Shown here: positions 1 to 8,095 of the stretch, piece by piece
Position numbering within the stretch: the first letter of the stretch is position 1
Layout: every line of letters begins with the position of its first letter
NCBI RefSeq assembly: GCF_030269515.1
Contig: NZ_BSTM01000033.1
Coordinates: forward strand, 1 to 64,000
Direction of reading: 5' to 3'
From: Actinomadura sp. NBRC 104412
GTDB taxonomy: Bacteria > Actinomycetota > Actinomycetes > Streptosporangiales > Streptosporangiaceae
Length of the DNA stretch: 64,000 nucleotides
Translations under genes and position numbers: made by a program
Notes under the pieces: generated by a model
Databases searched by the model: none
What the model was told of the DNA's origin: nothing
The model's input: only the letters and a program-made list of their open reading frames with translations

Positions 1-126
1 GACATCCGCGACTGGATCAAGACCTGGAACAGAGACCCCAGGCCCTTCACCTGGACCAAGACCGCCGACGAGATCCTCGAACGCCTCGCCTCATATCTTG
101 AACGGATTCCTGGCGCAGGACACTAG
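1..126 (+). CDS. IS630-family transposase, C-terminal end (cut by window edge)
   Basis: The first 41 codons in frame 1 read as the C-terminus of an IS630/Tc1-type transposase. The tail pattern DWIKTWN, then PRPFTWTKTADEIL, is characteristic of this family just before the end of the protein. The stop TAG is at 124-126. The start and the catalytic DDE residues lie outside the window, so I cannot tell whether the element is intact. Its stop codon overlaps the stop codon of the convergent PLP-enzyme gene, so no room is left for a normal terminal inverted repeat between the two. Confidence 0.8.
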   Translation, partial: DIRDWIKTWNRDPRPFTWTKTADEILERLASYLERIPGAGH

Positions 127-1343
127 GACGCCTTGGCGATGGCCTGCTCGATGTCGGCCCAGAGGTCGTCGGGGTGTTCCAGGCCGACGGCGATCCGAAC
201 CGTCCCCTCGCCGATGCCCGCCGCGGCGAGGGCGGCGGCGTCGAGCTGGCGGTGCGACGTGCTGGCCGGGTGCATGACCAGCGTCGACACATCGCCCAGC
301 GAGGGCGCGAGCGAGACGAGGCGTACCGAGTCGGTGAAGACACGGCCGGCCTCGCGTCCGCCGCGCAGCTCGAACGACAGCACCCCGCCGGCGCCGTCCG
401 GGAGGAGCCGCTTGGCCAGCTCGTGCTGCGGGTGCTGGGGCAGCCCGGGATAGGAGACGTGGGCGACCGACGGGTGCGCCGCCAGCCGTGTGGCCAGATC
501 GAGCGCGGTCTGGCCGGCGCGCGCGATCCGCAGCGGCAGCGTCGCGAGCCCGCGGGTCGTCAGCCAGGCCGCGAACGGGTCCGGCGTCGCGCCGAGGTCG
601 AGCGACCGCTTCCACACGGTGTGGTGCAGCACCTCGTCGGCGAACACCGCCGCCCCGCCGATGGTGTCGCTGTGGCCGCTCAGGTACTTGGTGGTCGAGT
701 GGATGACGATGTCGGCGCCGTGGTCGAGGGGACGGCACAGCAGCGGGGCGAAGGTGTTGTCGACGACCGTCGTGACCCCGGACTCGCGGGCCGCGGCGGC
801 CAGCGCGGGCAGGTCGGCGACCTGCGTGGTGGGGTTCGCGATCGTCTCCAGGATCAGCAGCCGGGTCCTGGGCCGCACCGCCCGGCGCACCTCGCCGGGG
901 TCGTCACCGGAGACCATGTCGACCTCCACGCCCCAGCGCTGGGTCAGATCGTTGAGCAGGGAGAACGTCCCCCCGTACAGGCAGGACTGGGCGATCACAT
1001 GGTCGCCGGTACGCAACAGGCCCATCAGCACCGCGTTGACCGCGCCCATGCCCGAGGAGGTGATCAGCGCGCCGGCGCCGCCTTCCAGGTCGGTCACCGC
1101 GTCCTCCAGGGCGCGGACGGTCGGGTTGCCGTAACGGGCGTAGAAGAAGTCCGACCTGGGTCCCTCGAAGGCCGCGGCCAGGTCGTCGGCGCCGTCGAAG
1201 GAGAACACGTGCCCCTGGTGGAGCGGCGGGCTCAGCGGCCGGCTCCCCCCAAGCCGGGGCGGGCGATGGTGGACGGCCCTCGTCTCGGGTCGGAGACCTC
1301 GTCCGTCGAGGTCATGGGCGTCGGGGCCATGCGAATCGGTCAT
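123..1343 (-). CDS. PLP-dependent trans-sulfuration enzyme (cystathionine/methionine gamma-lyase family)
   Basis: This is a cytosolic Cys/Met-metabolism PLP enzyme of about 406 residues, the usual length for MetB, MetC, MegL or O-acetylhomoserine sulfhydrylase types. Visible motifs are YARYGNPT near the N-terminus, the cofactor-contacting SSGMGA, DNTFAPLL, and HSTTKYLSGHSD, where K is the Schiff-base lysine. The family forms or breaks C-S bonds in homocysteine, cystathionine or methionine metabolism. Sequence alone does not separate these activities, so I give no symbol. I chose ATG 1343 because the conserved region follows soon after it; an in-frame GTG near 1442 would add 33 unconserved residues and run into hairpin sequence. 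The gene is convergent with the transposase end. Confidence 0.8.
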   Translation of the reverse strand: MTDSHGPDAHDLDGRGLRPETRAVHHRPPRLGGSRPLSPPLHQGHVFSFDGADDLAAAFEGPRSDFFYARYGNPTVRALEDAVTDLEGGAGALITSSGMGAVNAVLMGLLRTGDHVIAQSCLYGGTFSLLNDLTQRWGVEVDMVSGDDPGEVRRAVRPRTRLLILETIANPTTQVADLPALAAAARESGVTTVVDNTFAPLLCRPLDHGADIVIHSTTKYLSGHSDTIGGAAVFADEVLHHTVWKRSLDLGATPDPFAAWLTTRGLATLPLRIARAGQTALDLATRLAAHPSVAHVSYPGLPQHPQHELAKRLLPDGAGGVLSFELRGGREAGRVFTDSVRLVSLAPSLGDVSTLVMHPASTSHRQLDAAALAAAGIGEGTVRIAVGLEHPDDLWADIEQAIAKAS

Positions 1344-1787
1344 GTGTTCATGGTCGCGGCCGTCCGGCGCCCATTGACAGGTCCAATCGCGACCAGTGGC
1401 CCGGGCCGCGTCCCCCCTGTCGCGACTGCGGCACCGGACCACCGGCTCCCGGCCCGAGCCGCCACCCGCCCGGTGGTCCGTTCACGTGCCTCGGGTTCCC
1501 CACCCCGCGAGAGGATCCGTCGGCGGGTCCGAACGGGCCGGGCGGAACGGCCCACGGCCGGAGACTCGACTATGACGCGGAACCCGCCCTCACAACATCC
1601 GGGAGATTACGGGCATTTCCCGGGCTTTCTCCGTACCCGGCCCGTACGTGGCTACGTGGTCATGCGGCCGGTCGGTCGCGGGGCTTGGCCTCGCGCACTG
1701 GAAGGGTACCGGCCCATCGGCTAGCATCAACCTAGCGATTGCTTGGCTACCGTATCGCCCGCCACGCCCCATGGAGGCCGAGGAGAC
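1344..1787. other. 444-bp divergent intergenic region with two strong hairpins
   Basis: No coding gene is supported here. Near the PLP-enzyme start, two inverted repeats lie in tandem: TCGCGAC at 1387-1393 pairs with GTCGCGA at 1419-1425, and CGGACCACCGG at 1435-1445 pairs perfectly with CCGGTGGTCCG at 1470-1480 (11-bp arms, 24-nt loop). Both would sit in the 5' leader of the minus-strand PLP gene. They do not match a SAM-I, SAM-II, SAM-IV or SAH riboswitch core that I can recognise. The half nearer the dioxygenase gene presumably holds its promoter, but I see no convincing -35/-10 pair. Confidence 0.5.
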
Positions 1788-2675
1788 ATGATCGAGTTCC
1801 ACCCCATGACCCGGAACATCGGCGCCGAGGTCACCGGAGTCGACCTGGCCAAGCCGCTGGACCCGGAGCAGATCCAACAGATCAGGGACGGGCTGCTCAA
1901 GCACATGGTGCTGTTCTTCCGCGACCAGCACATCAGCGACGAGGAACACGTCGCCTTCGCCAAGCAGTTCGGCACCGCCAACATGCCGCCCATGGACGTC
2001 AGCGGCAGCGCCGTGCACGTCCTCGACCAGACCGACCCCAAGGGCGAGGGCGGCGACTCCTGGCACAGCGACAACACCTTCATGAAGACCCCGCCGATGG
2101 GCTCGCTGCTGCGCGCGGTCATCCTGCCCGAGGTCGGCGGCGACACCCTCTGGGCCAACATGTACATGGCCTACGAATCGCTCGCGCCCTGGCTCCAGCG
2201 GCTCTGCGACGAGCTGTTCGCCGAGCACGACCTCACCATGTCGGTCACCAAGGCCATCGACAAGGGCCACCGCATGGACCTGAGGGAGATGCAGGAGAAG
2301 AACCCGCCCGTCATCCATCCCGTCGTCCGCGTCCACCCGGAGACCGGCCGCAAGGCCCTGTACGTCAACCGGTCCTCGGTCACCCGCCTCATCGGCCTGT
2401 CCCGGCGCGAGAACGAGGCGCTGCTGCCCCTGCTGTTCGACGCCGTACGGGACCCGCAGTTCCAGGTACGGCTCAAGTGGCGGGTCGGCACGCTGGCGTT
2501 CTGGGACAACCGTCCCACCCAGCACTACGCGGTGGCCGACTACACCCAGCGCCGCAAGATGCACCGGGTCACCATCAACGCCCCCGCCGAGATCGACGAC
2601 GGCGTTCCCAAGGGCGTCGGCGGCGTGACCGGAGCGGACGCGCCCGCCGAGACGGCCGCCGCCCGCTACCTGTAG
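1788..2675 (+). CDS. TauD/TfdA-family Fe(II)/2-oxoglutarate dioxygenase
   Basis: The 295-residue product has the facial-triad motif of non-heme iron 2-oxoglutarate oxygenases: H93 and D95 in WHSDNTFM, and the distal H246 in TQHYAVADY. R260 in KMHRVTI is positioned to bind the 2-oxoglutarate carboxylate. The family hydroxylates taurine, alkyl sulfates, 2,4-D and other acids, with CO2 and succinate as co-products. The substrate here is unknown; a sulfonate or sulfate ester would fit the neighbouring sulfur-metabolism gene, but that is inference. ATG 1788 is preceded by a purine-rich GAGGCCGAGGAG Shine-Dalgarno. The gene is convergent with the mce operon. Confidence 0.85.
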   Translation: MIEFHPMTRNIGAEVTGVDLAKPLDPEQIQQIRDGLLKHMVLFFRDQHISDEEHVAFAKQFGTANMPPMDVSGSAVHVLDQTDPKGEGGDSWHSDNTFMKTPPMGSLLRAVILPEVGGDTLWANMYMAYESLAPWLQRLCDELFAEHDLTMSVTKAIDKGHRMDLREMQEKNPPVIHPVVRVHPETGRKALYVNRSSVTRLIGLSRRENEALLPLLFDAVRDPQFQVRLKWRVGTLAFWDNRPTQHYAVADYTQRRKMHRVTINAPAEIDDGVPKGVGGVTGADAPAETAAARYL

Positions 2676-2706
2676 CGGCGGCCCGCCTCGGGAGTCGTGG
2701 CCGCGC

Positions 2707-3651
2707 CTAGTCCTTGGACGAACCGCTCGGGCTGGGGCTCGCGCCAGGGCTCGCCGGCGTGGTCGGCAGCCCGCCCTGCTGGTCCTTGTTCTGCTCGTTG
2801 ACGCCCGACGAGTACTGCTCGGTGACCTTCCAGCGACCGTCGATCTTGGCCAGGCTCAGCCGGATCAGCGTGGCGGGCGAGTCGTTGACGCCCTCGGTGG
2901 TCCGCAGGCTCACGTTGACGGAGATGGCCGCCGTCGCGAACCGCTCGTCCACGCTGCCCACGAACACCTGGTCGGTCTTGGACGTCAGCACCAACTGCGG
3001 GTTCTGCCTGAAGGTGTTGCCGAGGTTGGGCAGGGTGTTGGTCTTGAAGCTGTCCAGCAGGTCGCCCGCCATGAGCGCCTGGGCCTTCTGCATCTGGGTC
3101 TGGTAGTTGCTCGCGTTGTAGTTCAGCGCCACGTCCCCGTACGCGGCGGCGACCTTGGCGACGGCGGCGCGCTCTTCCTTCTCGTGCGCGAGCCTGGCGA
3201 TCGTCCACCACTGCCAGATCCCGAGGCTGGCCAGCGCCGCCACCAGCACCACGACCACGACCGCCGGGACGCGGCCCATGCCGAGGAACGTCTGTCCCTC
3301 CGCCCGGTCCAGGGACACCGGCTCCTTCCGCTCGCGCGGCTCGGCCGACCGCTCGGGTGGCTCAGCCGTCCCCGCGGTCGCCCGCTCGGTCGTCCGCTCG
3401 GTCGTCCGTTCGGTGCCGTGCAGGGACTTCTGCCTGGACTCAGGCGGGGTCCGGTCCTCCTCCTCGTCGATCGCGTCGAGGACCTCGTCGAGATCCTCGT
3501 CGTCCAGGACCTCGATCACCCGTACCCGCCGCTTGCGCCGCGCGGCCGGACGAGCGCCCGCCGCCCCCTTCTCGACGCGGGCCGGCTCGGTCTCGTCGGC
3601 GTCGACGTCCGCGGCGTCCTGCCGGACGTCCTTGGGGGTCTCGCCACTCAC
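2707..3651 (-). CDS. Mce-associated membrane protein
   Basis: This is the last gene of the mce operon, 314 residues long. The N-terminal 120 residues are charged and low-complexity, rich in E, D and R with runs such as RTTERTTERAT. One transmembrane helix follows (VVVVVLVAALASLGIWQWW), then an extracytoplasmic NTF2-like domain of about 150 residues ending in a Ser/Pro tail. This architecture is that of actinobacterial Mce-associated proteins (Mas type, as in Rv0175-Rv0178), which stabilise or assist the Mce transporter. It lies 25 bp downstream of mceF on the same strand, so co-transcription is likely. The N-terminal charged extension is longer than usual. Confidence 0.8.
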   Translation of the reverse strand: MSGETPKDVRQDAADVDADETEPARVEKGAAGARPAARRKRRVRVIEVLDDEDLDEVLDAIDEEEDRTPPESRQKSLHGTERTTERTTERATAGTAEPPERSAEPRERKEPVSLDRAEGQTFLGMGRVPAVVVVVLVAALASLGIWQWWTIARLAHEKEERAAVAKVAAAYGDVALNYNASNYQTQMQKAQALMAGDLLDSFKTNTLPNLGNTFRQNPQLVLTSKTDQVFVGSVDERFATAAISVNVSLRTTEGVNDSPATLIRLSLAKIDGRWKVTEQYSSGVNEQNKDQQGGLPTTPASPGASPSPSGSSKD

Positions 3652-3676
3652 GTCGGGCTCTCCTCGGGGGTTGGGG

Positions 3677-4954
3677 TCAGTCCTTGCGACGGCGGCGCCG
3701 CCGTGCCAGCACGGGCACCGAGCCCGCCATCACCCGCAGCAGGACCAGGGCCGCCAGGACCGGCGGGACGTACACCAGCCAGCGCGGCGGCCCGCCGTCC
3801 CGGCCCTCGCCGGAGGTGTTCCCGGCCTGGATCGACGGGTCGTGCGTCGGGATGGTCGCTCCGGGGTTCTTGGCCTGGTAGGGCTTCTGGGCGACCTGCT
3901 CGGCGGGCCTGCGGCCGTCCGGGCAGGCGGGCTGCCTGTTGGCCCTGGGCTGGGGCAGCGGCGTCTTGTACTCCAGCGCCGCCTTCGTCTGGGTCGTCAG
4001 CATGAACGCCACGTTCAGCACCGGCTTTCCCTGGTCGGTGCCCAGGATGTTGTCCAGTACGACCTTCAGTTCGGGCGCCAGCGCCAGGGTCTGCCGCAGA
4101 TCCCGGTAGACGGCCGGGTTGTACTGGGTCAGGCCCAGCGTAGCGAGCGTGTCCACGGCGCACGCGAAATCCGGCCGGGTCTTGTCGAGCAAGGAGTTCA
4201 CCGTGGCCAGCAGGTCGGGTCCGGTGTCGCGCAGGGTGGTCAGCTCTCCGCGGACCTGGGCCAGCGCCGCGGTCAGCGCGGCCAGGTTGTCGATGCCCGC
4301 GCCGAGCGCGTCGCGGTTCTGGTTGAGCACGCGGGTGATCCTGGCCAGGTCCTCGGTCAGCCCGTCCAGCACCTCGGTGTTCTCCGCGAAGGTTCCGGTG
4401 AGCTGGTCGGCGCCGTTGATGATCTGGCGCAGCGAGCCCTCCCGGCCGGACCATCCGGCGGCCAGCTCCCGGGTGAGCACCTGGGCGTCGTGCGGGTCGA
4501 TGGCCTTCAGCGACGAGATGACCGCGCCGAACAGGTCGCCGTACTTGGGCGGGACGGTGGTCTGCGACACCGGGATCACCGCGCCCGGTTCCATCTTCGG
4601 CCCGTCCATCCCGCCACCGGGCGGCGGGGTCAGCTCGACCACCGGCTCGCCGACCGCGGACTTGCGGGCGGCCGCGGCCTTGACCCCGCGCGGGATCTCG
4701 ACGCCCTTGTCGATGTCCAGCATGACCCGCACCCGGTCGCCGGCCAGCCGTACCGAGTCGATCTTGCCGATGCGCAGGCCCAGATAGTCGACCTCGAAGC
4801 CCGGATGCAGGCCGGGCGAGGACGCGAACTCCACGGTGATGTGGTACGGCCGGTCGATGAAGTCGAACCGGATGACGTTGTTGAACGCCCACACCGCCAT
4901 GACCACGGCCAGGGCGGCGAAGGCCAGCAGGTTGACCGTCAACCGGGTGCTCAT
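3677..4954 (-). CDS. mceF: MCE-family protein, MceF position
   Basis: The 425-residue protein has an N-terminal signal-anchor (LLAFAALAVVMAVWAF) and a MlaD/MCE domain at about residues 35-120, with YHITVEFASSPGLHPGFEVDYLGLRIG split around position 50. A long helical segment follows. Unusually for this operon there is a C-terminal transmembrane helix (WLVYVPPVLAALVLLRVMAG) followed by an RRRRRRK tail. MCE proteins form hexameric rings or tubes that carry lipids between envelope layers. The start ATG overlaps the mceE stop as ATGA. It is assigned to the MceF slot by order; Pro- and Asn-containing repeats in the tail are typical of MceF. Confidence 0.85.
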   Translation of the reverse strand: MSTRLTVNLLAFAALAVVMAVWAFNNVIRFDFIDRPYHITVEFASSPGLHPGFEVDYLGLRIGKIDSVRLAGDRVRVMLDIDKGVEIPRGVKAAAARKSAVGEPVVELTPPPGGGMDGPKMEPGAVIPVSQTTVPPKYGDLFGAVISSLKAIDPHDAQVLTRELAAGWSGREGSLRQIINGADQLTGTFAENTEVLDGLTEDLARITRVLNQNRDALGAGIDNLAALTAALAQVRGELTTLRDTGPDLLATVNSLLDKTRPDFACAVDTLATLGLTQYNPAVYRDLRQTLALAPELKVVLDNILGTDQGKPVLNVAFMLTTQTKAALEYKTPLPQPRANRQPACPDGRRPAEQVAQKPYQAKNPGATIPTHDPSIQAGNTSGEGRDGGPPRWLVYVPPVLAALVLLRVMAGSVPVLARRRRRRKD

Positions 4955-6039
4955 CAGCGCGGCCCCCTCAGCAGGTCGTCCAGGTCGGGCAGGGCGCCAC
5001 GCAGATCCTCGGGAAGCTTGGGCGGCCTGGCATCACCGCCGCCTCCGCCGTCTCCGCCGGTGCGGTCGGGGCGGCCGGTGGGCAGCAGCGGCGTCCCGTC
5101 CGGCCACGTGATCCGCAGGATCGGGTAGAGCAGCACCTGGCCGTCATAGCTGGCGCGCGGCAGCTTCGACTCGAAGGTCACCAGCCCGTTCACCAGGTTG
5201 GTGAGCCTGGTCCTGTTGTCACCGAGCTGGGCCAGCACGGGGTCGAGGTCGCGCAGCAGCGTGCGGAACCGCTGCACCCTGCCCTCCAGCACCGTGTCGT
5301 TGAGCTGGCGGGCCATGTGGGTCAGCCGCCGCACGGTCTGGAGGATCTTCTCCTTGTTGTCGTTCAGCAGCCGGGTGGTGCGTTCGAGCTCGCCCGGCGC
5401 CCGGTTCAGCTCGTCCCCGCCCTGCGCCAGCGACCGGCCCAGCCTGGCGAACCGGTCGACCGCCTGGGCGAGCTGGTTCCGCTGGTCGGTGAACACCTTC
5501 ACCAGCTCGGTGGACTTGGCGATGGTGACGTTCAGCTGCCGCCCGTTGCCGTCCAGCGCCGCCGCGCCGGTGTTGACGATCGTGGCCAGGTCGTCGCCCG
5601 CCAGCGCCCGCAGCAGCGGCCCCGCCTGGCCCACCACCTGCTCGAACGACGGCTGGACACGGGTCTGGGTGATCATGGAGCCGGTGGTCAGGAACGGGCC
5701 GCGGTCCATGCTCCCGCCCGGGGGCAGCACCAGGTCCACGTAGTTCTCACCGAGCAGCGAGGTCACCTTGATCTCCGCTCGGGTGCCCCGCGGGATCCGG
5801 TACCCGTCCTCGATCGACAGCGTGGCGATGGACCGGTAGGTGCGCCTGTCCAGCTCGACCTTGGTGACCGTGCCGATCGTCACGTCGGACATCTGCACGC
5901 TGTGCCCGGCGACCAGGCCCTGCACGTCGTCGAAGGCGGCCTTGAGGACCAGCGAGCCCTGCGGCGCCCCCGCCGTCCGGATCGAGCACCCGGCCAGCGC
6001 GACCAGGGCGAGCAGCACGGCCGCGACACGGACCGTCAT
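4954..6039 (-). CDS. mceE: MCE-family lipoprotein, MceE position
   Basis: The product of 361 residues starts MTVRVAAVLLALVALAGCS, a lipoprotein signal peptide with lipobox LAGC; the Cys at position 18 would be lipidated. An MCE domain (LKAAFDDVQGLVAGHSVQMSDVTIG) and a coiled-coil-rich region follow. MceE is the lipoprotein subunit of the actinobacterial Mce lipid importer, and here it sits between mceD and mceF with 4-bp overlaps on both sides. The start is fixed by the overlap with the mceD stop (ATGA) and by the signal peptide. No abnormality is seen. Confidence 0.88.
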   Translation of the reverse strand: MTVRVAAVLLALVALAGCSIRTAGAPQGSLVLKAAFDDVQGLVAGHSVQMSDVTIGTVTKVELDRRTYRSIATLSIEDGYRIPRGTRAEIKVTSLLGENYVDLVLPPGGSMDRGPFLTTGSMITQTRVQPSFEQVVGQAGPLLRALAGDDLATIVNTGAAALDGNGRQLNVTIAKSTELVKVFTDQRNQLAQAVDRFARLGRSLAQGGDELNRAPGELERTTRLLNDNKEKILQTVRRLTHMARQLNDTVLEGRVQRFRTLLRDLDPVLAQLGDNRTRLTNLVNGLVTFESKLPRASYDGQVLLYPILRITWPDGTPLLPTGRPDRTGGDGGGGGDARPPKLPEDLRGALPDLDDLLRGPR

Positions 6040-7076
6040 CAGTCGCCCCCTTCCGTGCCCATCCAGGGACAGTTGGAGTTGGGCGCGGGCAGCGGGCAGG
6101 GCACCTCGTCGCTGTTGAGGAGGCTTCTGAGCCACGTCCGCAGGAAGGCGTCGGTCGCGAACCGGATCTGCAGCGACTTGGTCTTGGGGTTGTAGCCGCC
6201 GATGAGGGCCTCGCTGATGCCGGGCAGCGCGTCGATCAGTTGCGCCAGCGACCTGGCGTTGCCCTTCAGCACCAGCGCGGTCCTGGTGAGCACCGCCAGG
6301 TCGTACGGCAACCGGCCCTTGTACTTCTTCAGCAGCTTGTCGCCCTGCCGTGACAGCTCCAGGATCCCGCGGATCAGCTCCTGCAACTCGCCGCGCTCGG
6401 CGCTGAGCACCTGCGTGGCCTCGGCGAAGCCGCGGATCACCTGGCCGAGGACCTGCTCGCGGCCCCGCACCACGCCCGCCAGCCGTTGCAGGTTGCGCGC
6501 GACCTCCACGAGCTGCCGGTCCTGGCCCGCGACGTTCTCCACCAGCCTGGCGCTCTGCTCCAGCGTCGCGTTGAACTCCCGCCCGTTGCCGTCGAAGCCG
6601 TCGGCGGACTTGTCGAGCGCGGCGCGCATCTTGGTCGGGTCCAGCGCGTTCGCCAGGTTGGTGAACGAGCTGAGCGCGTCGTCCACCTCGACGGGGACGT
6701 GGGTGCGCTCGATCGGGATGCGGTCGGAGGTCTCCTTCGGCCGGCCCGGCCTCCACGGCGGGTGCAGCACCAGGTTGCGCTCGCCGACCAGGTTGAGCGG
6801 GACGATCGAGGCCCGCACGCCCTTCGGCAGCGGGACGTCCTTGTCGATGTGGAAGGTGACCCTGATGCGGTCGCCGGCGTTCTCGACCTTGTCGACCAGG
6901 CCCACGTCGGCGCCCATCACCTTGACCCTGGACTCGGGGTAGAACGAGCGGGCCTTGGTGAACTCGACGGTCATGGTCCGCTGCCCGGCGGCGTCGTCCG
7001 GCAGCACCGAGCATCCGGCCGCGGCCGCCGTGCACAGGGCGGCCACCACCGCGCCGAACCTCGTGATCGGTCTCAT
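6039..7076 (-). CDS. mceD: MCE-family protein, MceD position, with lipobox
   Basis: The 345-residue protein begins MRPITRFGAVVAALCTAAAAGCS, so it has a lipobox (AAGC) like MceE. The MCE domain is at about 35-115 (TVEFTKARSFYPESRVKVMGADVG) and a helical region with repeated leucine/arginine heptads follows. Two consecutive lipoboxed Mce proteins (MceD and MceE slots) are unusual, since MceE alone is normally the lipoprotein, so the D/E naming is positional only. The ATG overlaps the mceC stop by ATGA. It belongs to the ABC-type lipid importer built with the YrbE permeases upstream in the same operon. Confidence 0.85.
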   Translation of the reverse strand: MRPITRFGAVVAALCTAAAAGCSVLPDDAAGQRTMTVEFTKARSFYPESRVKVMGADVGLVDKVENAGDRIRVTFHIDKDVPLPKGVRASIVPLNLVGERNLVLHPPWRPGRPKETSDRIPIERTHVPVEVDDALSSFTNLANALDPTKMRAALDKSADGFDGNGREFNATLEQSARLVENVAGQDRQLVEVARNLQRLAGVVRGREQVLGQVIRGFAEATQVLSAERGELQELIRGILELSRQGDKLLKKYKGRLPYDLAVLTRTALVLKGNARSLAQLIDALPGISEALIGGYNPKTKSLQIRFATDAFLRTWLRSLLNSDEVPCPLPAPNSNCPWMGTEGGD

Positions 7077-8095
7077 CAGTTCGCCCCCCGGCGTGGGGTG
7101 GAGATGGGTCCGGGAGGCTGGATCGGGCCGAGGCCCGTCAGCAGTCCTTCCACCCAGGGCCCGTTGCCCTTGAGGTTCGCGACCTGGACGAAGGTCGGGC
7201 CCAGCAGCGAGAAGTCGGTGTTGAGCGCGTCCATGTTGGGGGCCAGCCGGGTCGTGAGCAGGTGCAGGTTGTTCAGCAGGGTGTCCAGCTCCCGCTGGTT
7301 GCGCGAGATCACGTTGGACAGCGTCCGCACGGTGCGGTTGCCCTGGCCGATGGTGGCGGCCAGCTCGTCGCGGCGCCGCACCAGGCTTTGCAGCAGCACC
7401 TGGCTGGACGCGATGATCTGACGCAGCTCCTCGTCCTTGGCGGCCAGCGTGCCGGTGATCGTCCTGCTGTTGCTGATCAGCTTCTCGACCTCGGGGAACG
7501 AGTCGTTCAGCGTTCGCGACAGCTCCCGCAGGTTGAGCAGGATCCGGCGGAGCTGCCGCGCCCCGGGCGTCTGGATCCTGTTGATCTGCGTCAGCAGCGT
7601 GTCGATACTGCGCTGGTCCAGCCTGCCGACGATGTTCTGCGCGCTGTCCAGCGCCTGCGGGACGGTGAACGGGACGGTGGTGCGCCGCAGCGGGATGCGG
7701 CGGCGCTCCTCGGGCACGTCCGCCATGTACGGCTGGGCGACCGGCCCGGACAGCCGCAGGTAACGGCCGCCCAGCAGGGTCGTGGTCTGGATGTCGGCGC
7801 GGGTGGCCGGGCCGAGGTCGATGCCCTCGTCCACATGCCACTTCACGATCACCGTGCCGGTGGAGAAGTCGGGCTCGACGGAGGTGACCCGGCCGACGAT
7901 GACCCCGGCCACCCGCACGTCATGGCCCTTCTTGATGCCCGCGGTGTCCTCGAAGACGCCGCTCATCGTGTAGCCGCGTTCGAACAGGCGTAGCTGCCCG
8001 GCCGCGAACGCGAACACGCACCCGGCGGCGAGCGCGGTGAGCGTGACCACCGCGACGATCCGGTGGTCGGCGTCCCGCAGCGATTTCAGCGCCAT
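7076..8095 (-). CDS. mceC: MCE-family protein, MceC position
   Basis: The 339-residue protein has an N-terminal membrane anchor (IVAVVTLTALAAGCVFAFAAG) and an MCE domain starting YTMSGVFEDTAGIKKGHDVRVAGVIVG. A helical C-terminal segment follows, ending PPGPISTPRRGAN. The start ATG 8095 overlaps the mceB stop as ATGA, which fixes it against longer in-frame alternatives. The helical stretch has the regular L/R heptads (RRILLNLRELSRTLND) that form the tube in MCE hexamers. It is co-translated with its neighbours and acts at the cell envelope. Confidence 0.87.
   Translation of the reverse strand: MALKSLRDADHRIVAVVTLTALAAGCVFAFAAGQLRLFERGYTMSGVFEDTAGIKKGHDVRVAGVIVGRVTSVEPDFSTGTVIVKWHVDEGIDLGPATRADIQTTTLLGGRYLRLSGPVAQPYMADVPEERRRIPLRRTTVPFTVPQALDSAQNIVGRLDQRSIDTLLTQINRIQTPGARQLRRILLNLRELSRTLNDSFPEVEKLISNSRTITGTLAAKDEELRQIIASSQVLLQSLVRRRDELAATIGQGNRTVRTLSNVISRNQRELDTLLNNLHLLTTRLAPNMDALNTDFSLLGPTFVQVANLKGNGPWVEGLLTGLGPIQPPGPISTPRRGAN

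Noticed and set aside
1344..1500. SAM riboswitch upstream of the trans-sulfuration gene
   Set aside because: Stable stems exist, but the conserved core sequences of known SAM and SAH riboswitches are not found on either strand.
174..5128. Long open frames opposite or out of frame with the PLP enzyme, the Mce-associated gene and mceF, up to 657 codons
   Set aside because: They are rich in R, P, G and A, lack domain patterns and mirror the GC-rich third codon positions of real genes. The overlapped genes have clear families.
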